DNA of 64,000 nucleotides, taken from the NCBI RefSeq assembly GCF_003075095.1, contig NZ_QCZF01000010.1, forward strand, positions 62,001 to 126,000. Reading direction: 5' to 3'. The position numbers were made by a program, and so were the translations under genes. The DNA is from Blastococcus litoris. GTDB taxonomy: Bacteria > Actinomycetota > Actinomycetes > Mycobacteriales > Geodermatophilaceae. The notes below the pieces were generated by a model. That model made no database searches, was not told the origin of the DNA, and was given only the letters and a program-made list of their open reading frames with translations. Positions 1 through 8,666 of this stretch are shown piece after piece; position 1 is the stretch's first letter; the number at the start of each line of letters is the position of its first letter.

Positions 1-262
1 CCACGGCCCGCACCCGGGGGTCGCGGGCCGCGACGGCGACCACGTGGCAGCCCTGCGAGTGCCCGACGAGGACCACGGGACCCGGGCCGAGCCCGCCCAG
101 CAGCCGCTCGGCGAGCTCCTCCAGCGGCGGAACGGGTTCCGGCAGCCCCATCCCGGGTAGCCGCACCACAGTGCCCGGTACCAGCCGGCGGAGTTCGGCC
201 GACGAGCGTTCGTCCAGGCCCAGACCGGGCACCAGGACCACGGAGACGGAAGAGGTGCCCAC
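1..262 (-). CDS. Alpha/beta hydrolase, C-terminus cut by window edge
   Basis: The reverse strand is open from about 262 to the edge. It reads a hydrophobic strand VVLVPGLGLDER and then VVLVGHSQGCHVVAVA, the nucleophile elbow G-H-S-Q-G of the alpha/beta hydrolase fold. This is the N-terminal 85 or so residues; the acid and histidine of the triad lie outside the window. The start is uncertain because no ATG precedes the first strand; the GTG at 262 is the best candidate and the frame stays open further upstream. The gene is divergent from ndh. The substrate cannot be predicted. Confidence 0.7.
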   Translation of the reverse strand, partial: MGTSSVSVVLVPGLGLDERSSAELRRLVPGTVVRLPGMGLPEPVPPLEELAERLLGGLGPGPVVLVGHSQGCHVVAVAARDPRVRAV

Positions 263-273
263 CAGCGGGTGTT

Positions 274-287
274 CTACCGGTCGGTAG
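274..287. promoter_or_regulatory. 14-bp palindrome between divergent hydrolase and ndh genes
   Basis: The sequence CTACCGGTCGGTAG has perfect 6-bp arms (CTACCG and CGGTAG) around a 2-bp centre. It lies just upstream of the likely hydrolase start and about 100 bp before ndh. Compact ACCG/CGGT dyads of this kind are typical of TetR-family operators, but no TetR gene is in view. The regulatory role is inference. Confidence 0.35.
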
Positions 288-384
288 GACGACGCGCGAA
301 CCGCCGGGCCGCACGGGAAAGTGTGGCGGGGATCGCGCGGGGCCGCCCGAGGGCCGGACGAGCCGGAGTGGAAGGATATTCGTC

Positions 385-1809
385 ATGACGACATCACCAG
401 CGCGAGTTCCCGCCGACAGCGCGACCCCGGGCGGTCGGCCGCGTGTCGTCATCGTCGGCTCCGGGTTCGGCGGGCTCTTCGCCGCCCAGCGGCTCCGCCG
501 GGCTGATGTCGACATCACGCTGATCGGCAAGACCAGCCACCACTTGTTCCAGCCGCTGCTCTACCAGGTCGCCACGGGCATCCTCTCCGAGGGCGAGATC
601 GCCCCCGCCACCCGCGAGATCCTGCGCCGCCAGGAGAACGCGCGCGTGGTGCTGGGCGAGGTCACCGACATCGACCTCGCCGCCCGGACCGTCACCTCGA
701 CGGTGCTGGGCCGCACCAGCGTGCACCCCTACGACGAGCTGATCGTCGCGGCCGGGGCCGGGCAGTCGTACTTCGGCAACGACAGGTTCGCCGAGTTCGC
801 CCCCGGCATGAAGAGCATCGACGACGCCCTCGAGCTGCGCGGCCGCATCTTCGGCGCCTTCGAGCTCGCCGAACTGGCCACCGAGCAGGCCGAGATCGAC
901 CGGCTGATGACCTTCGTGGTCGTCGGCGCCGGCCCGACCGGGGTGGAGATGGCCGGCCAGATCGCCGAGCTCGCCCACCGCACGCTGAAGAAGGACTTCC
1001 GCAACATCGACCCGCGGACGGCTCGGATCATCCTGCTCGACGCCGCGCCCATGGTGCTGCCCTCGTTCGGGGAGCGCCTGGGCGGGCGGGCGCGCCGGCA
1101 GCTCAACGACATGGGCGTCGAGGTCCAGCTCGGCGCCATGGTCACCGACGTCGACGAGAACGGCCTGGAGATCAAGGACTCCGACGGGGAGGTCCGCCGG
1201 ATCAACGCCGCGACCAAGATCTGGGCCGCCGGCGTGCAGGCCTCCCCCCTGGCACGCCAGCTCGGCGAGCAGTCCGGCGCCGAGGTCGACCGCGCCGGCC
1301 GCGTCGCGGTGCTCCCCGACCTGACCCTGCCCGGCCACCCCGAGGTGCACGTGGTCGGCGACATGATGAGCCTGGACAAGCTCCCGGGCGTCGCCCAGGT
1401 CGCCATCCAGGGCGGCCGGTACGCCGCCGACGCGATCAAGCGGCGGCTCGCCGGCAAGCCGGCGGCCGAGCCCTTCCACTACTTCGACAAGGGCTCGATG
1501 GCGACGATCTCGAGGTTCTCGGCGGTCGCCGACATCGGGAAGTTCAAGTTCGGCGGGTTCATCGCCTGGGTGCTGTGGCTCGTCGTCCACCTCATGTACA
1601 TCGTGGGCTTCAAGAGCCGGGTGACGACGGTCTTCCACTGGCTGATCAGCTTCCTGGGCCGCGGCCGCTCGCAGCGGGTGGCCACCCAGCAGCAGGTCTT
1701 CGGCAGGCTCGCGCTGGAGAACCTGGGCCCGGACTTCGAGGCCTCGAAGACCGGCGGACCCAAGGCCTCCCCCGGCGACGAGGACCTGACCGGCCGCGAG
1801 TCCGCCTAG
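385..1809 (+). CDS. ndh: Type II NADH dehydrogenase (NDH-2)
   Basis: This 474-residue flavoprotein is predicted to oxidise NADH and reduce membrane quinone without pumping protons. An FAD-binding Rossmann motif VIVGSGFGGLFAAQRL lies near residues 22-37, followed by the family signature HHLFQPLLYQVATG. A second nucleotide-binding motif, VVVGAGPTGVEMAGQIAE, lies near residue 180, and a third FAD contact is in VHVVGDMMS. The C-terminal 90 residues contain a hydrophobic, aromatic-rich helix (FIAWVLWLVVHLMYIVGF) consistent with membrane attachment. A purine-rich GGAAGG at about 370 supports the ATG at 385. Its stop shares a CTAG with the convergent ligase gene. The family call is secure; quinone specificity is not visible. 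Confidence 0.95.
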   Translation: MTTSPARVPADSATPGGRPRVVIVGSGFGGLFAAQRLRRADVDITLIGKTSHHLFQPLLYQVATGILSEGEIAPATREILRRQENARVVLGEVTDIDLAARTVTSTVLGRTSVHPYDELIVAAGAGQSYFGNDRFAEFAPGMKSIDDALELRGRIFGAFELAELATEQAEIDRLMTFVVVGAGPTGVEMAGQIAELAHRTLKKDFRNIDPRTARIILLDAAPMVLPSFGERLGGRARRQLNDMGVEVQLGAMVTDVDENGLEIKDSDGEVRRINAATKIWAAGVQASPLARQLGEQSGAEVDRAGRVAVLPDLTLPGHPEVHVVGDMMSLDKLPGVAQVAIQGGRYAADAIKRRLAGKPAAEPFHYFDKGSMATISRFSAVADIGKFKFGGFIAWVLWLVVHLMYIVGFKSRVTTVFHWLISFLGRGRSQRVATQQQVFGRLALENLGPDFEASKTGGPKASPGDEDLTGRESA

Positions 1810-2969
1810 CGGTTCTCCAGCGCGGTGCCCTCCCGGACGATCCGGGCGGCCACCTCGCGCCAGTCACCGGTCTGCAGCCAGGTCCTGCGCTGCCGCGAGG
1901 ACGACGGCCCCCGTTCGAAGAGCCGCTCCACCATGTCGACGACGACATCCCACTCGTCGTGGTCGCGGAGGTCGTCCTGCAGCTCGGCCAGGAGCCGCCG
2001 CACGGCCACGCGAGCGGGCACGAGGTCGCCGCGCACCGGGTCGAACAGGCCGCCGTCCAGGCCGTGCCGGGCCGCCCGCCAGCGCGCCGCCCGCAGCAGC
2101 TCGGGTCGAGGCCGAGGGCACGGCGCGCCCCGCCCGGCCCGCTCGGCGAGCACCCGCACCAGCGACCGGGCGAGGGCCGCGTGCAGCACGACGTCGTCGA
2201 CCTCGGTGCAGACGTCGGCCAGCCGGAACTCCAGCGTGGGCAGGTGGCTGGAGGGCCGCAGGTCCCAGTACAGGTGCGAGGCGTCGGCGATGACGCCGGA
2301 GGTGACCAGGCCGGCGACCACCTCGCGGAACCGCTCGGCGCTGCCGAGGTGCTCCGGCGGACCGGTGTTGGGCCAGCGCGACCACCACACCGTCCGGTAG
2401 CTGTGGTGCCCGGTGTCGACGCCGTCGTGGAACGGCGAGCTGCCGGTCATGGCGAGGAGCACCGAGAGGTATGGGCGGGCCCGGTCCATCACCGCGACGG
2501 CGGTCTCCAGGTCGGGCACGCCGACGTGCACGTGGCAGCCGACGATGTCCTGCTGCTCGGCCAGCCCGGCCCAGCGGTCGACCATCGCCTGGTAGCGCGG
2601 CGCCGGGGTGATGTCCTGCTGCTGCCAGCTGTCGAACGGGTGCGTCGACGCGGGGAGGATCCGCACCCCGGCCCGCGCGGCCGCCCCGGCCGCCTCGGCG
2701 CGGGTGGTGACCAGCTCCGCGCGCAGCTCCGACAGACCGGTGCAGATCCCCGTCGCCGACTCCAGCTGCGTGGTGGTGATCTCGGCGTGCAGGTGCGGAC
2801 CCGACTCGCCCCGGAGCACCGCGTCGGCCAGCGCGGGGCTGCGGGTCAGCCGGTAGGTCCGCGGGTCGACGAGGTGGAACTCCTCCTCGACGCCGAACGT
2901 GCTGCCGGCCGGCGGGAGGGCCGCCGTTCCCGCGGCGCCCGGTGCCGCGGCAGTGACGGCCTGGTCCAC
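1806..2969 (-). CDS. Carboxylate-amine ligase, YbdK/GCS2 family (glutamate-cysteine ligase-like)
   Basis: The 387-residue product has the GCS2 signature FGVEEEFHLVDP at the N-terminus. Further ATP-grasp-like conserved blocks are HAEITTTQLESATG, HVHVGVPDLE and THPFDSW. The family ligates an amino group to glutamate and often has weak gamma-glutamylcysteine synthetase activity. Actinobacteria make mycothiol rather than glutathione, so the real substrate is uncertain. The GTG at 2969 is chosen because it is the first start ahead of the conserved block; the frame continues upstream into GC-rich antisense DNA without family sequence. The stop codon overlaps the ndh stop within one CTAG. Confidence 0.88.
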   Translation of the reverse strand: MDQAVTAAAPGAAGTAALPPAGSTFGVEEEFHLVDPRTYRLTRSPALADAVLRGESGPHLHAEITTTQLESATGICTGLSELRAELVTTRAEAAGAAARAGVRILPASTHPFDSWQQQDITPAPRYQAMVDRWAGLAEQQDIVGCHVHVGVPDLETAVAVMDRARPYLSVLLAMTGSSPFHDGVDTGHHSYRTVWWSRWPNTGPPEHLGSAERFREVVAGLVTSGVIADASHLYWDLRPSSHLPTLEFRLADVCTEVDDVVLHAALARSLVRVLAERAGRGAPCPRPRPELLRAARWRAARHGLDGGLFDPVRGDLVPARVAVRRLLAELQDDLRDHDEWDVVVDMVERLFERGPSSSRQRRTWLQTGDWREVAARIVREGTALENR

Positions 2970-3085
2970 ACGCGCTCCCGTGCCGCGAGGCGACGCCGTC
3001 GTCGCCGGCCTGCCCGGCCGAGGGGGCGGCTGGCACCCAGCCGCGCTGCCGACGGTAGGGCCTCGCGAGCCGGGCCGCACCCTCC

Positions 3086-5059
3086 TCAGGGTTCGGCGAA
3101 CCAGGCGAAGCCGTGCGCGGGCAGCAGCAGCCGGCCCTCCTCCACGCCCAGCGGCCCGTCGCTGCTGAGCACCTCCCGGAAGGTGCCGAAGCCGGTCACC
3201 GCGTCCGCGTCGATCCGCGCGGCCGTCGCGCCGAAGTTGGCGACGGCGACGAACGTCCCGCCGCGCGGGTGCCGGCGCCGCCAGGCCAGCACCGCGTCGT
3301 CCCCGACGTCGAGGACCTCGGACTCCACTCCCCCGCGCAGCGCCACCAGGGAGCGGCGGGCGGCACCCAGCCGCACGAACCAGCCGAAGACCCGGCCCTC
3401 CAGGGTCGCCGGGTCCGCCCGCCGTCCGGCTGCGGCCCAGTCCATCGGCGGCCGGTGCAGCCACCGGTTGTCCGGCGCCCGCTCGGCGTCGGCCAGGTAG
3501 CCGCGGTCGTTGCGCAGCGCCAGCTCGTCCCCCATGTAGAGCAGCGGGATGCCCCCGTAGGCGTAGGCCACCGAGTACAGGAGGACCAGCCGCCGGACGC
3601 CGGCGTCGAGTGCCGCCCGGTCGTCCCGCTCGAGGGCGTCCTCGATCCCGCACAGCGAGGCCGCCGAGCCGGAGATCCGCGCGTCGCCGGTCGCCTCGTT
3701 CTCCTGGAAGAGCTCCCCGCGGGCGAACGACCCCGGGAAGCGGCCGCTGAAGAAGTCGTTGAGGAACCGCCGGTGGCCGGACCCGCTGACCCCCACGGCG
3801 GCGGCGTCCACGTCGCTGACCGCCCAGCCGATGTCGTCGTGCCCCCGGACGTAGGTCACCCACGAGGTGCTCGGCGGGATGGGCCGCATCCGATCCAGCG
3901 CCGACCTGGCCAGCCGGGCGTCCCCGGTCGCGAGGCTGCTCCACAGCAGCACCATGAGCTGGTTGTGGTACGCCAGCTCGCACTCGGGGCGGTACCTGTC
4001 GTGCCCGCCGAGGTAGGGCACGAGGTCCTCCGGGGAGACGATCGCCTCCGCCTTGAACACCACGCCCGGCGCGGCCAGCCGGGTGAGCGCGTGCATCAGC
4101 TGCAGGAGCGTGTGTCCCTCCGGCTGGTTCTGGCAGCTGGTGCCCAGCCGCTTCCACATGAACGGGACGGCGTCCATGCGGAAGACGTCGACCCCCCGGT
4201 TGGCCAGCCAGGAGATCTCGCCGAGCATCGCCAGCGTCACCTCGGGGTTGGTGTAGTCGAGGTCCCACTGGTAGGGCCAGAACGTCGTCCACACCCAGCC
4301 GCCGGCACCGCCGCACGCCTCGGGCACCCAGCTGAACGAGCCGGGGGCGCGGTCGGGGAAGACCTCCGGGATGGTCGCGTCGTAGGCGTCGGGCATCCGG
4401 CGGTCGGGGAACGCGGTGTAGAAGCCGGCGTAGGCGAGGTCGCCGGCCAGCCAGCCCTGCGCCCACGCGTGCTCGCGGGCGGTGTGGTTGAGGACCAGGT
4501 CGATGCACAGGCTCATGTCCCGCTCGTGCAGGGCGCGGGCGACGTCCTCGAGGTCGGCCATGGTGCCCAGCCGCGGATCGACGGCGCGGTAGTCGGCGAC
4601 CGCGTAGCCGCCGTCGTTCTCCCCCGGCCGGGGCTGCAGGAGCGGCATGAGGTGCAGGTAGGTGGTGCCGAGCTCGGCCAGGTGGTCCAGCCGCCCGGGC
4701 AGCGCGTCGAGCGTGCCGCAGAACCTGTCGACGTAGCAGACGTAGCCCTGCATCCGGGCCCGCTGGAACCACCCGGGATCGATCTCGCGACGGCGGTCGA
4801 GGCGGCGCAGGTCGGGCGGCCGTTCGGCAGCGGCGGCGAGGGCGAGGCGCAGCGCCCGCGCGAAGAGCGCGTCGGCGTCCTCCCCGTAGAGGACGGCGAG
4901 CGGCTCGTGCAGGTCGACGAGCGCGACGTCGACCCTGGTCAGGAAGGCGTCGGCCTCGTCGGCGCCCAGGGCAGCCGTGGCCTCGTCGGCGAGCACGGGC
5001 CGCAGGCGCCGCCAGGCGTTCTCGGCGGCCCGCCGGCGCGCGGCATCCGATGCGGTCAC
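3086..5059 (-). CDS. Amylosucrase-type glycoside hydrolase (GH13)
   Basis: This 657-residue protein is predicted to use sucrose to build alpha-1,4-glucan, releasing fructose, or to hydrolyse or isomerise sucrose. After an amylosucrase-type helical N-domain (about 1-90) comes the (beta/alpha)8 barrel. Catalytic residues are visible: nucleophile Asp296 in DVFRMDAVPFMWK, acid/base Glu338 in VFKAEAIV, and the third Asp408 in VRGHDDIGWA. The HDDIGW block and the length match amylosucrases better than trehalose synthases or alpha-amylases. A C-terminal beta domain follows. No signal peptide is seen, so it is probably cytosolic. GTG 5059 is preferred because GGAGG lies 6 nt upstream; a longer frame would run into the divergent protease gene. 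Confidence 0.87.
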   Translation of the reverse strand: MTASDAARRRAAENAWRRLRPVLADEATAALGADEADAFLTRVDVALVDLHEPLAVLYGEDADALFARALRLALAAAAERPPDLRRLDRRREIDPGWFQRARMQGYVCYVDRFCGTLDALPGRLDHLAELGTTYLHLMPLLQPRPGENDGGYAVADYRAVDPRLGTMADLEDVARALHERDMSLCIDLVLNHTAREHAWAQGWLAGDLAYAGFYTAFPDRRMPDAYDATIPEVFPDRAPGSFSWVPEACGGAGGWVWTTFWPYQWDLDYTNPEVTLAMLGEISWLANRGVDVFRMDAVPFMWKRLGTSCQNQPEGHTLLQLMHALTRLAAPGVVFKAEAIVSPEDLVPYLGGHDRYRPECELAYHNQLMVLLWSSLATGDARLARSALDRMRPIPPSTSWVTYVRGHDDIGWAVSDVDAAAVGVSGSGHRRFLNDFFSGRFPGSFARGELFQENEATGDARISGSAASLCGIEDALERDDRAALDAGVRRLVLLYSVAYAYGGIPLLYMGDELALRNDRGYLADAERAPDNRWLHRPPMDWAAAGRRADPATLEGRVFGWFVRLGAARRSLVALRGGVESEVLDVGDDAVLAWRRRHPRGGTFVAVANFGATAARIDADAVTGFGTFREVLSSDGPLGVEEGRLLLPAHGFAWFAEP

Positions 5060-5181
5060 GGCCGGCCTCCGCGCGTCATCGGCCCAGTATCGGGGTCCTG
5101 TTCGCCCACGGCGTGACGGCCGCCACGGCGCCCCGGACAGGCGTTCACTGGGTGTAAGCCTGTAATCGAGGGAGGGACGCC

Positions 5182-6135
5182 ATGAGCGTGGCACCCGGGT
5201 CCGGGACCGAGGCGGCCCTGGACGCGTACTCGCGGATCGTCACCGCCGTCGCCGGCGACCTCACGCCGCACGTCGCGGCGCTCCAGGTCACCGGCCCGGA
5301 CGGCCGGTCGGGGGCGGGGTCGGCCGTGGTCGTGAGCGACGACGGCCTGCTGCTGACCAACGCGCACGTGGTCGGGCGGGCCACCCGCGGGCGGGCGGTG
5401 TTCAGCGACGGGACCGAGTCCGACGTCGACGTCGTCGGCGCCGACCCGCTGTCCGACCTCGCCGTCGTCCGGGCGCGGGACGCGACCCCGCCGCCGGCCG
5501 AGCTGGGCGACGCCGGCGACCTCCGCGTGGGGCAGCTGGTGGTCGCCGTCGGGAACCCCCTGGGTCTGAGCGGATCGGTGACCGCCGGCGTGGTCAGCGG
5601 GCTCGGCCGGTCGCTGCCCACGCGCGACGGGCGGACGGCGCGGGTGGTCGAGGACGTCATCCAGACCGACGCCGCGCTCAACCCCGGCAACAGCGGCGGT
5701 GCGCTCGCCGACTCGTCGTCCCGGGTGGTCGGCATCAACACCGCCGTCGCCGGCTGGGGGCTGGGCCTGGCGATCCCGGTCAACGACACCAGCCGCCGGA
5801 TCGTCGGCGCGCTCGTCGCCGACGGCCGGGTGCGGCGCGCCTACCTCGGGCTGGTCAGCACCCCGGCGCCGCTGCCCGCACCGCTCGCCGAACGCAACGG
5901 ACGGCGCCGCGGGCTGCGCATCGTCGACGTGGTGCCGGGCGCCCCGGCCGACCGGGCCGGCCTCAAGCCGGGCGACCTCGTGCTCGAGGCGGGACGCCGC
6001 CCGGTGGCCGACGCGCAGAGCCTGCAGCGGCTGCTGTTCGGGGAGGCGATCGGGCGTCCGCTGCCCATGACGGTGCACCGCCGCGGGGCGATGGTCGACG
6101 TCATCACCACGCCCACGGAGCTCACCGGCGGCTGA
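5182..6135 (+). CDS. Trypsin-like serine protease with PDZ domain (HtrA/DegP-like)
   Basis: The 317-residue protein has an S1C protease domain with the triad His62 (LLLTNAHVVG), Asp92 (PLSDLAVV) and Ser171 (ALNPGNSGGAL). A PDZ domain (about 225-310) contains YLGL and GLKPGDLVLEAG. Most HtrA proteins carry a signal or membrane anchor; none is present here, so it may act in the cytoplasm, as in a minority of actinobacterial paralogues. A strong GAGGGAGGGA precedes the ATG at 5182. The gene is divergent from the amylosucrase with about 120 bp between starts. Confidence 0.92.
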   Translation: MSVAPGSGTEAALDAYSRIVTAVAGDLTPHVAALQVTGPDGRSGAGSAVVVSDDGLLLTNAHVVGRATRGRAVFSDGTESDVDVVGADPLSDLAVVRARDATPPPAELGDAGDLRVGQLVVAVGNPLGLSGSVTAGVVSGLGRSLPTRDGRTARVVEDVIQTDAALNPGNSGGALADSSSRVVGINTAVAGWGLGLAIPVNDTSRRIVGALVADGRVRRAYLGLVSTPAPLPAPLAERNGRRRGLRIVDVVPGAPADRAGLKPGDLVLEAGRRPVADAQSLQRLLFGEAIGRPLPMTVHRRGAMVDVITTPTELTGG

Positions 6136-6203
6136 CGCGGCACGCCACCCCATGGGGGGCAACCAATGCCGGGGACGGTCGTTTCCCAGGCAGGATGAAC
6201 GCC

Positions 6204-7133
6204 ATGACTGCCGACCGGCGGACGCCGGCCCTCCTCCTGGCGGCGCTCTACGCCGTCAGCGGGGCGCTGTGCCTGGCATCGGCCCTCTGGCCGATCCACC
6301 AGGACGCCCCGGTGGAGCTGACCGCGGTCCTGGCCGTCGTCGGGCTCGTCGGCGGTGCGCTCATCTGGGCCTTCCGCGCGCGCCTGCGCTCCTGGGAGTT
6401 CCACGCCGCCGTCGCCCTGGTCAGCGTCCTGATCGGCCTGCTCGCGTCGCGGTCGGCGACGTCGGTGGGGATCGTCGGCCTGGGCCCGGCGGTGATCGCG
6501 GTCGGGCTGTACGCGGCGCACTTCTTCGAGCTGCCGGCCGCCCGGGCGCACGCCGCTCTGCTCGTCGCGGTGACGACGGCGGGTGCGGTGGCGGCCCGGC
6601 CCGACCGCTTCGCCGTCGCCTGGATCACCCTGATGGTCTCGGTGGTCGCCTTCACCGAGGCGCAGGGGCGGCTGGCCCGCAGCCTGCGCCGGGCCGCGAC
6701 CACCGACCCCCTCACCGGCGTGGCCAACCGCCGCGCGTGGGAGGCGGAGGCTGGCCGGCACCTCGCCCGGGCGGCGCGCACGGGCGAGCCGCTGAGCTTC
6801 GCGCTGCTCGACCTCGACGACTTCAAGGAGGTCAACGACCGGGAGGGGCACGGCGCCGGCGACGCCCTGCTGCGGGACCTGACCGCGGGCTGGTCCGCGC
6901 GCCTGCGCCAGGCCGACCTGCTCGGCAGGTACGGCGGCGACGAGTTCGTGCTGTGCCTGCCCGCCACCGACTCCTCGGGCGCCCGCGAGATCCTCCAGCA
7001 GCTGGCGGCCACCCACGCCTTCGCCTGGTCGGTCGGCATCGCGGCGGCGCAGCACGGCGACACCCTGACAACGGTGCTCGCCCGCGCCGACGCCGACCTC
7101 TACCTGCAGAAGCGCAGCGGCCGCACCGCCTGA
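6204..7133 (+). CDS. Membrane-bound diguanylate cyclase (GGDEF)
   Basis: Roughly the first 150 residues form five or six hydrophobic segments, followed by a GGDEF domain that makes cyclic di-GMP from two GTP. The active-site loop GGDEF is intact near residue 244. An RQAD sequence lies exactly five residues upstream, matching the RxxD inhibitory site for product feedback. No EAL domain is attached, so it should be a dedicated, feedback-inhibited cyclase. ATG 6204 is preferred to ATG 6195 because AGG at 6192-6194 gives proper ribosome-binding spacing; the longer form adds three residues (MNA). Confidence 0.92.
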   Translation: MTADRRTPALLLAALYAVSGALCLASALWPIHQDAPVELTAVLAVVGLVGGALIWAFRARLRSWEFHAAVALVSVLIGLLASRSATSVGIVGLGPAVIAVGLYAAHFFELPAARAHAALLVAVTTAGAVAARPDRFAVAWITLMVSVVAFTEAQGRLARSLRRAATTDPLTGVANRRAWEAEAGRHLARAARTGEPLSFALLDLDDFKEVNDREGHGAGDALLRDLTAGWSARLRQADLLGRYGGDEFVLCLPATDSSGAREILQQLAATHAFAWSVGIAAAQHGDTLTTVLARADADLYLQKRSGRTA

Positions 7134-7226
7134 GCGAGCCCCCGGAGCAGGGCCCCACGTCCCTGGTCCCGCGCCCGCCGACGTGGCACCGTCCGCCGGG
7201 CGGGGGGCACGAGCGGGAGGCTCGCC

Positions 7227-8618
7227 ATGGCAGCTGTCGTCGTCTGCGGTGGGAGCGTCGTCGGCCTGTCCACCGCCATGATGCTGGGGCGGGCCGGTCA
7301 CCGGGTCACCGTCCTCGAGGCCGATCCGGACGGGGCTCCGACGACCCCCGCCGCGGCGTGGTCGGCCTGGCGGCGCAAGGGCGTCCCCCAGTTCCAGCAG
7401 GCGCACACCGTCTTCGCCCGCTTCCGCGAGGTCTGCGACGCCGAGCTGCCCGGGCTCACCGACCGCCTGCTCGCCGCCGGCTGCGTGCAGGTCGACCCTG
7501 CGGCCCACCTCCCGCCCACCCTCGCCGACCGCTCCCCACGGGAGGGGGACGAACGCCTGCGCTACGTCACCGGCCGCCGCGCGGTCGTCGAGGCGGTGGT
7601 CGCCGCCGCCGCAGAGGAGCACACGGGGATCACCGTCCGGCGCGGCGAGCGGGCAGCGGGCCTGGTGCCGGGACCGTCGGCGGTGGCCGGCGTGCCGCAC
7701 GTCGCCGGCGTCCGGCTGGCCGGCGGCGAGGTGCTGCCGGCCGACCTGGTCGTCGACGCGATGGGCCGCCGCACGCCCACGGCGGGGTGGCTGGTGGAGA
7801 TGGGCGCCCGGCCTCCCGTCGTCGAGTCGGCCGACCGCGGCTTCATGTACTTCACGCGCTTCTTCACCGGCCCGCGGGCACCGGAGCAGCGCGGCCCCGC
7901 GCTGACCCCCATGGGCGGGTTCTCGGTGCTGACGCTGGAGGGCGACAACGGCACGTGGTCGGTGACGCTGTACGCGCCGGCGCACGACACGCCGCTCAAG
8001 GCGCTCCGCTCTCCCGAGGTCTTCGACCGGCTCGTCGGCGCCTGCCCGCGGCAGGCGCACTGGCTCGACGGCCGCCCCGCCTCCGGTGTGCTGCCGATCG
8101 CCGGGGTGCTCGACCGCTACCGCCGCTTCGTCGTCGACGGGCGACCCGTCGCGACGGGCTTCCTCGCGGTGGGCGACGCCTGGGCGTGCACGAACCCGAG
8201 CGCGGGCCGGGGCCTGACGGTGGGCGTGGTGCACGCCCAGCTGCTGGCCAGGGCGGTCGCCGAGCACCTCGACCGCCCCGGCGACCTCGCCCTCGTCCAC
8301 GACGACGCGACCGAGCGCACGCTGACCCCCTTCTACCGGGCGCAGATGGCGATGGACGAGGCCCGGCACGCGGAGATGGAGGCGCTGCGCCAGGGCCGGC
8401 AGCCTCCGGCCCCCGACCCGTTCTCCGCCCGGCTGCAGACGGCGGCGATGGTCGACGCCGACGTCTTCCGGGCGCTGCTGGCCACGGTCCAGTGCCTCAC
8501 GCCACCGCAGGAGGCCTTCACCCGGCCCGACGTCCTGGCCCGGATCACCGCCCAGGAGCCGGCACCCCCGTCGCCGGGGATCCCCCGCGAGCGGCTGCTC
8601 GAGTTCGTCGCCGCCTGA
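7227..8618 (+). CDS. FAD-dependent oxidoreductase (monooxygenase/halogenase-like)
   Basis: The 463-residue protein begins with a Rossmann FAD motif (VVVCGGSVVGLSTAMMLGRAGHRVTVLE). It has a late FAD contact block, FLAVGDAWACTNPSAGRGLTVG, which is the GD motif of the class A flavin monooxygenase/geranylgeranyl-reductase superfamily. GGGAGG at 7218-7223 supports the ATG. There is no partner gene; it ends at a strong hairpin shared with the convergent ABC operon. The substrate is unknown. Confidence 0.85.
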   Translation: MAAVVVCGGSVVGLSTAMMLGRAGHRVTVLEADPDGAPTTPAAAWSAWRRKGVPQFQQAHTVFARFREVCDAELPGLTDRLLAAGCVQVDPAAHLPPTLADRSPREGDERLRYVTGRRAVVEAVVAAAAEEHTGITVRRGERAAGLVPGPSAVAGVPHVAGVRLAGGEVLPADLVVDAMGRRTPTAGWLVEMGARPPVVESADRGFMYFTRFFTGPRAPEQRGPALTPMGGFSVLTLEGDNGTWSVTLYAPAHDTPLKALRSPEVFDRLVGACPRQAHWLDGRPASGVLPIAGVLDRYRRFVVDGRPVATGFLAVGDAWACTNPSAGRGLTVGVVHAQLLARAVAEHLDRPGDLALVHDDATERTLTPFYRAQMAMDEARHAEMEALRQGRQPPAPDPFSARLQTAAMVDADVFRALLATVQCLTPPQEAFTRPDVLARITAQEPAPPSPGIPRERLLEFVAA

Positions 8619-8626
8619 GCCGGTGA

Positions 8627-8661
8627 GCACCGGCCGGGAGCCGGAGGCCCCCGGCCGGTGC
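8627..8661. terminator. Bidirectional hairpin terminator
   Basis: A perfect 12-bp stem (GCACCGGCCGGG at 8627-8638 with its complement at 8650-8661) has an 11-nt loop. It sits between the stops of the convergent oxidoreductase and ABC permease genes. It has no T-tract, like the other hairpins in this window. Confidence 0.6.
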
Positions 8662-8666
8662 GCCGC

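Noticed and set aside
1806-4772. Very long minus-strand frame running through both the ligase and the amylosucrase gene
   Set aside because: Only the last 387 codons match a protein family; the upstream part is the amylosucrase gene read in the wrong frame and is Arg/Gly/Pro-rich noise.
3113-5116. 667-codon plus-strand frame opposite the amylosucrase gene
   Set aside because: Composition (Val/Arg/Glu/Gly repeats) is typical of the antisense of a high-GC gene, and the opposite strand has catalytic motifs.
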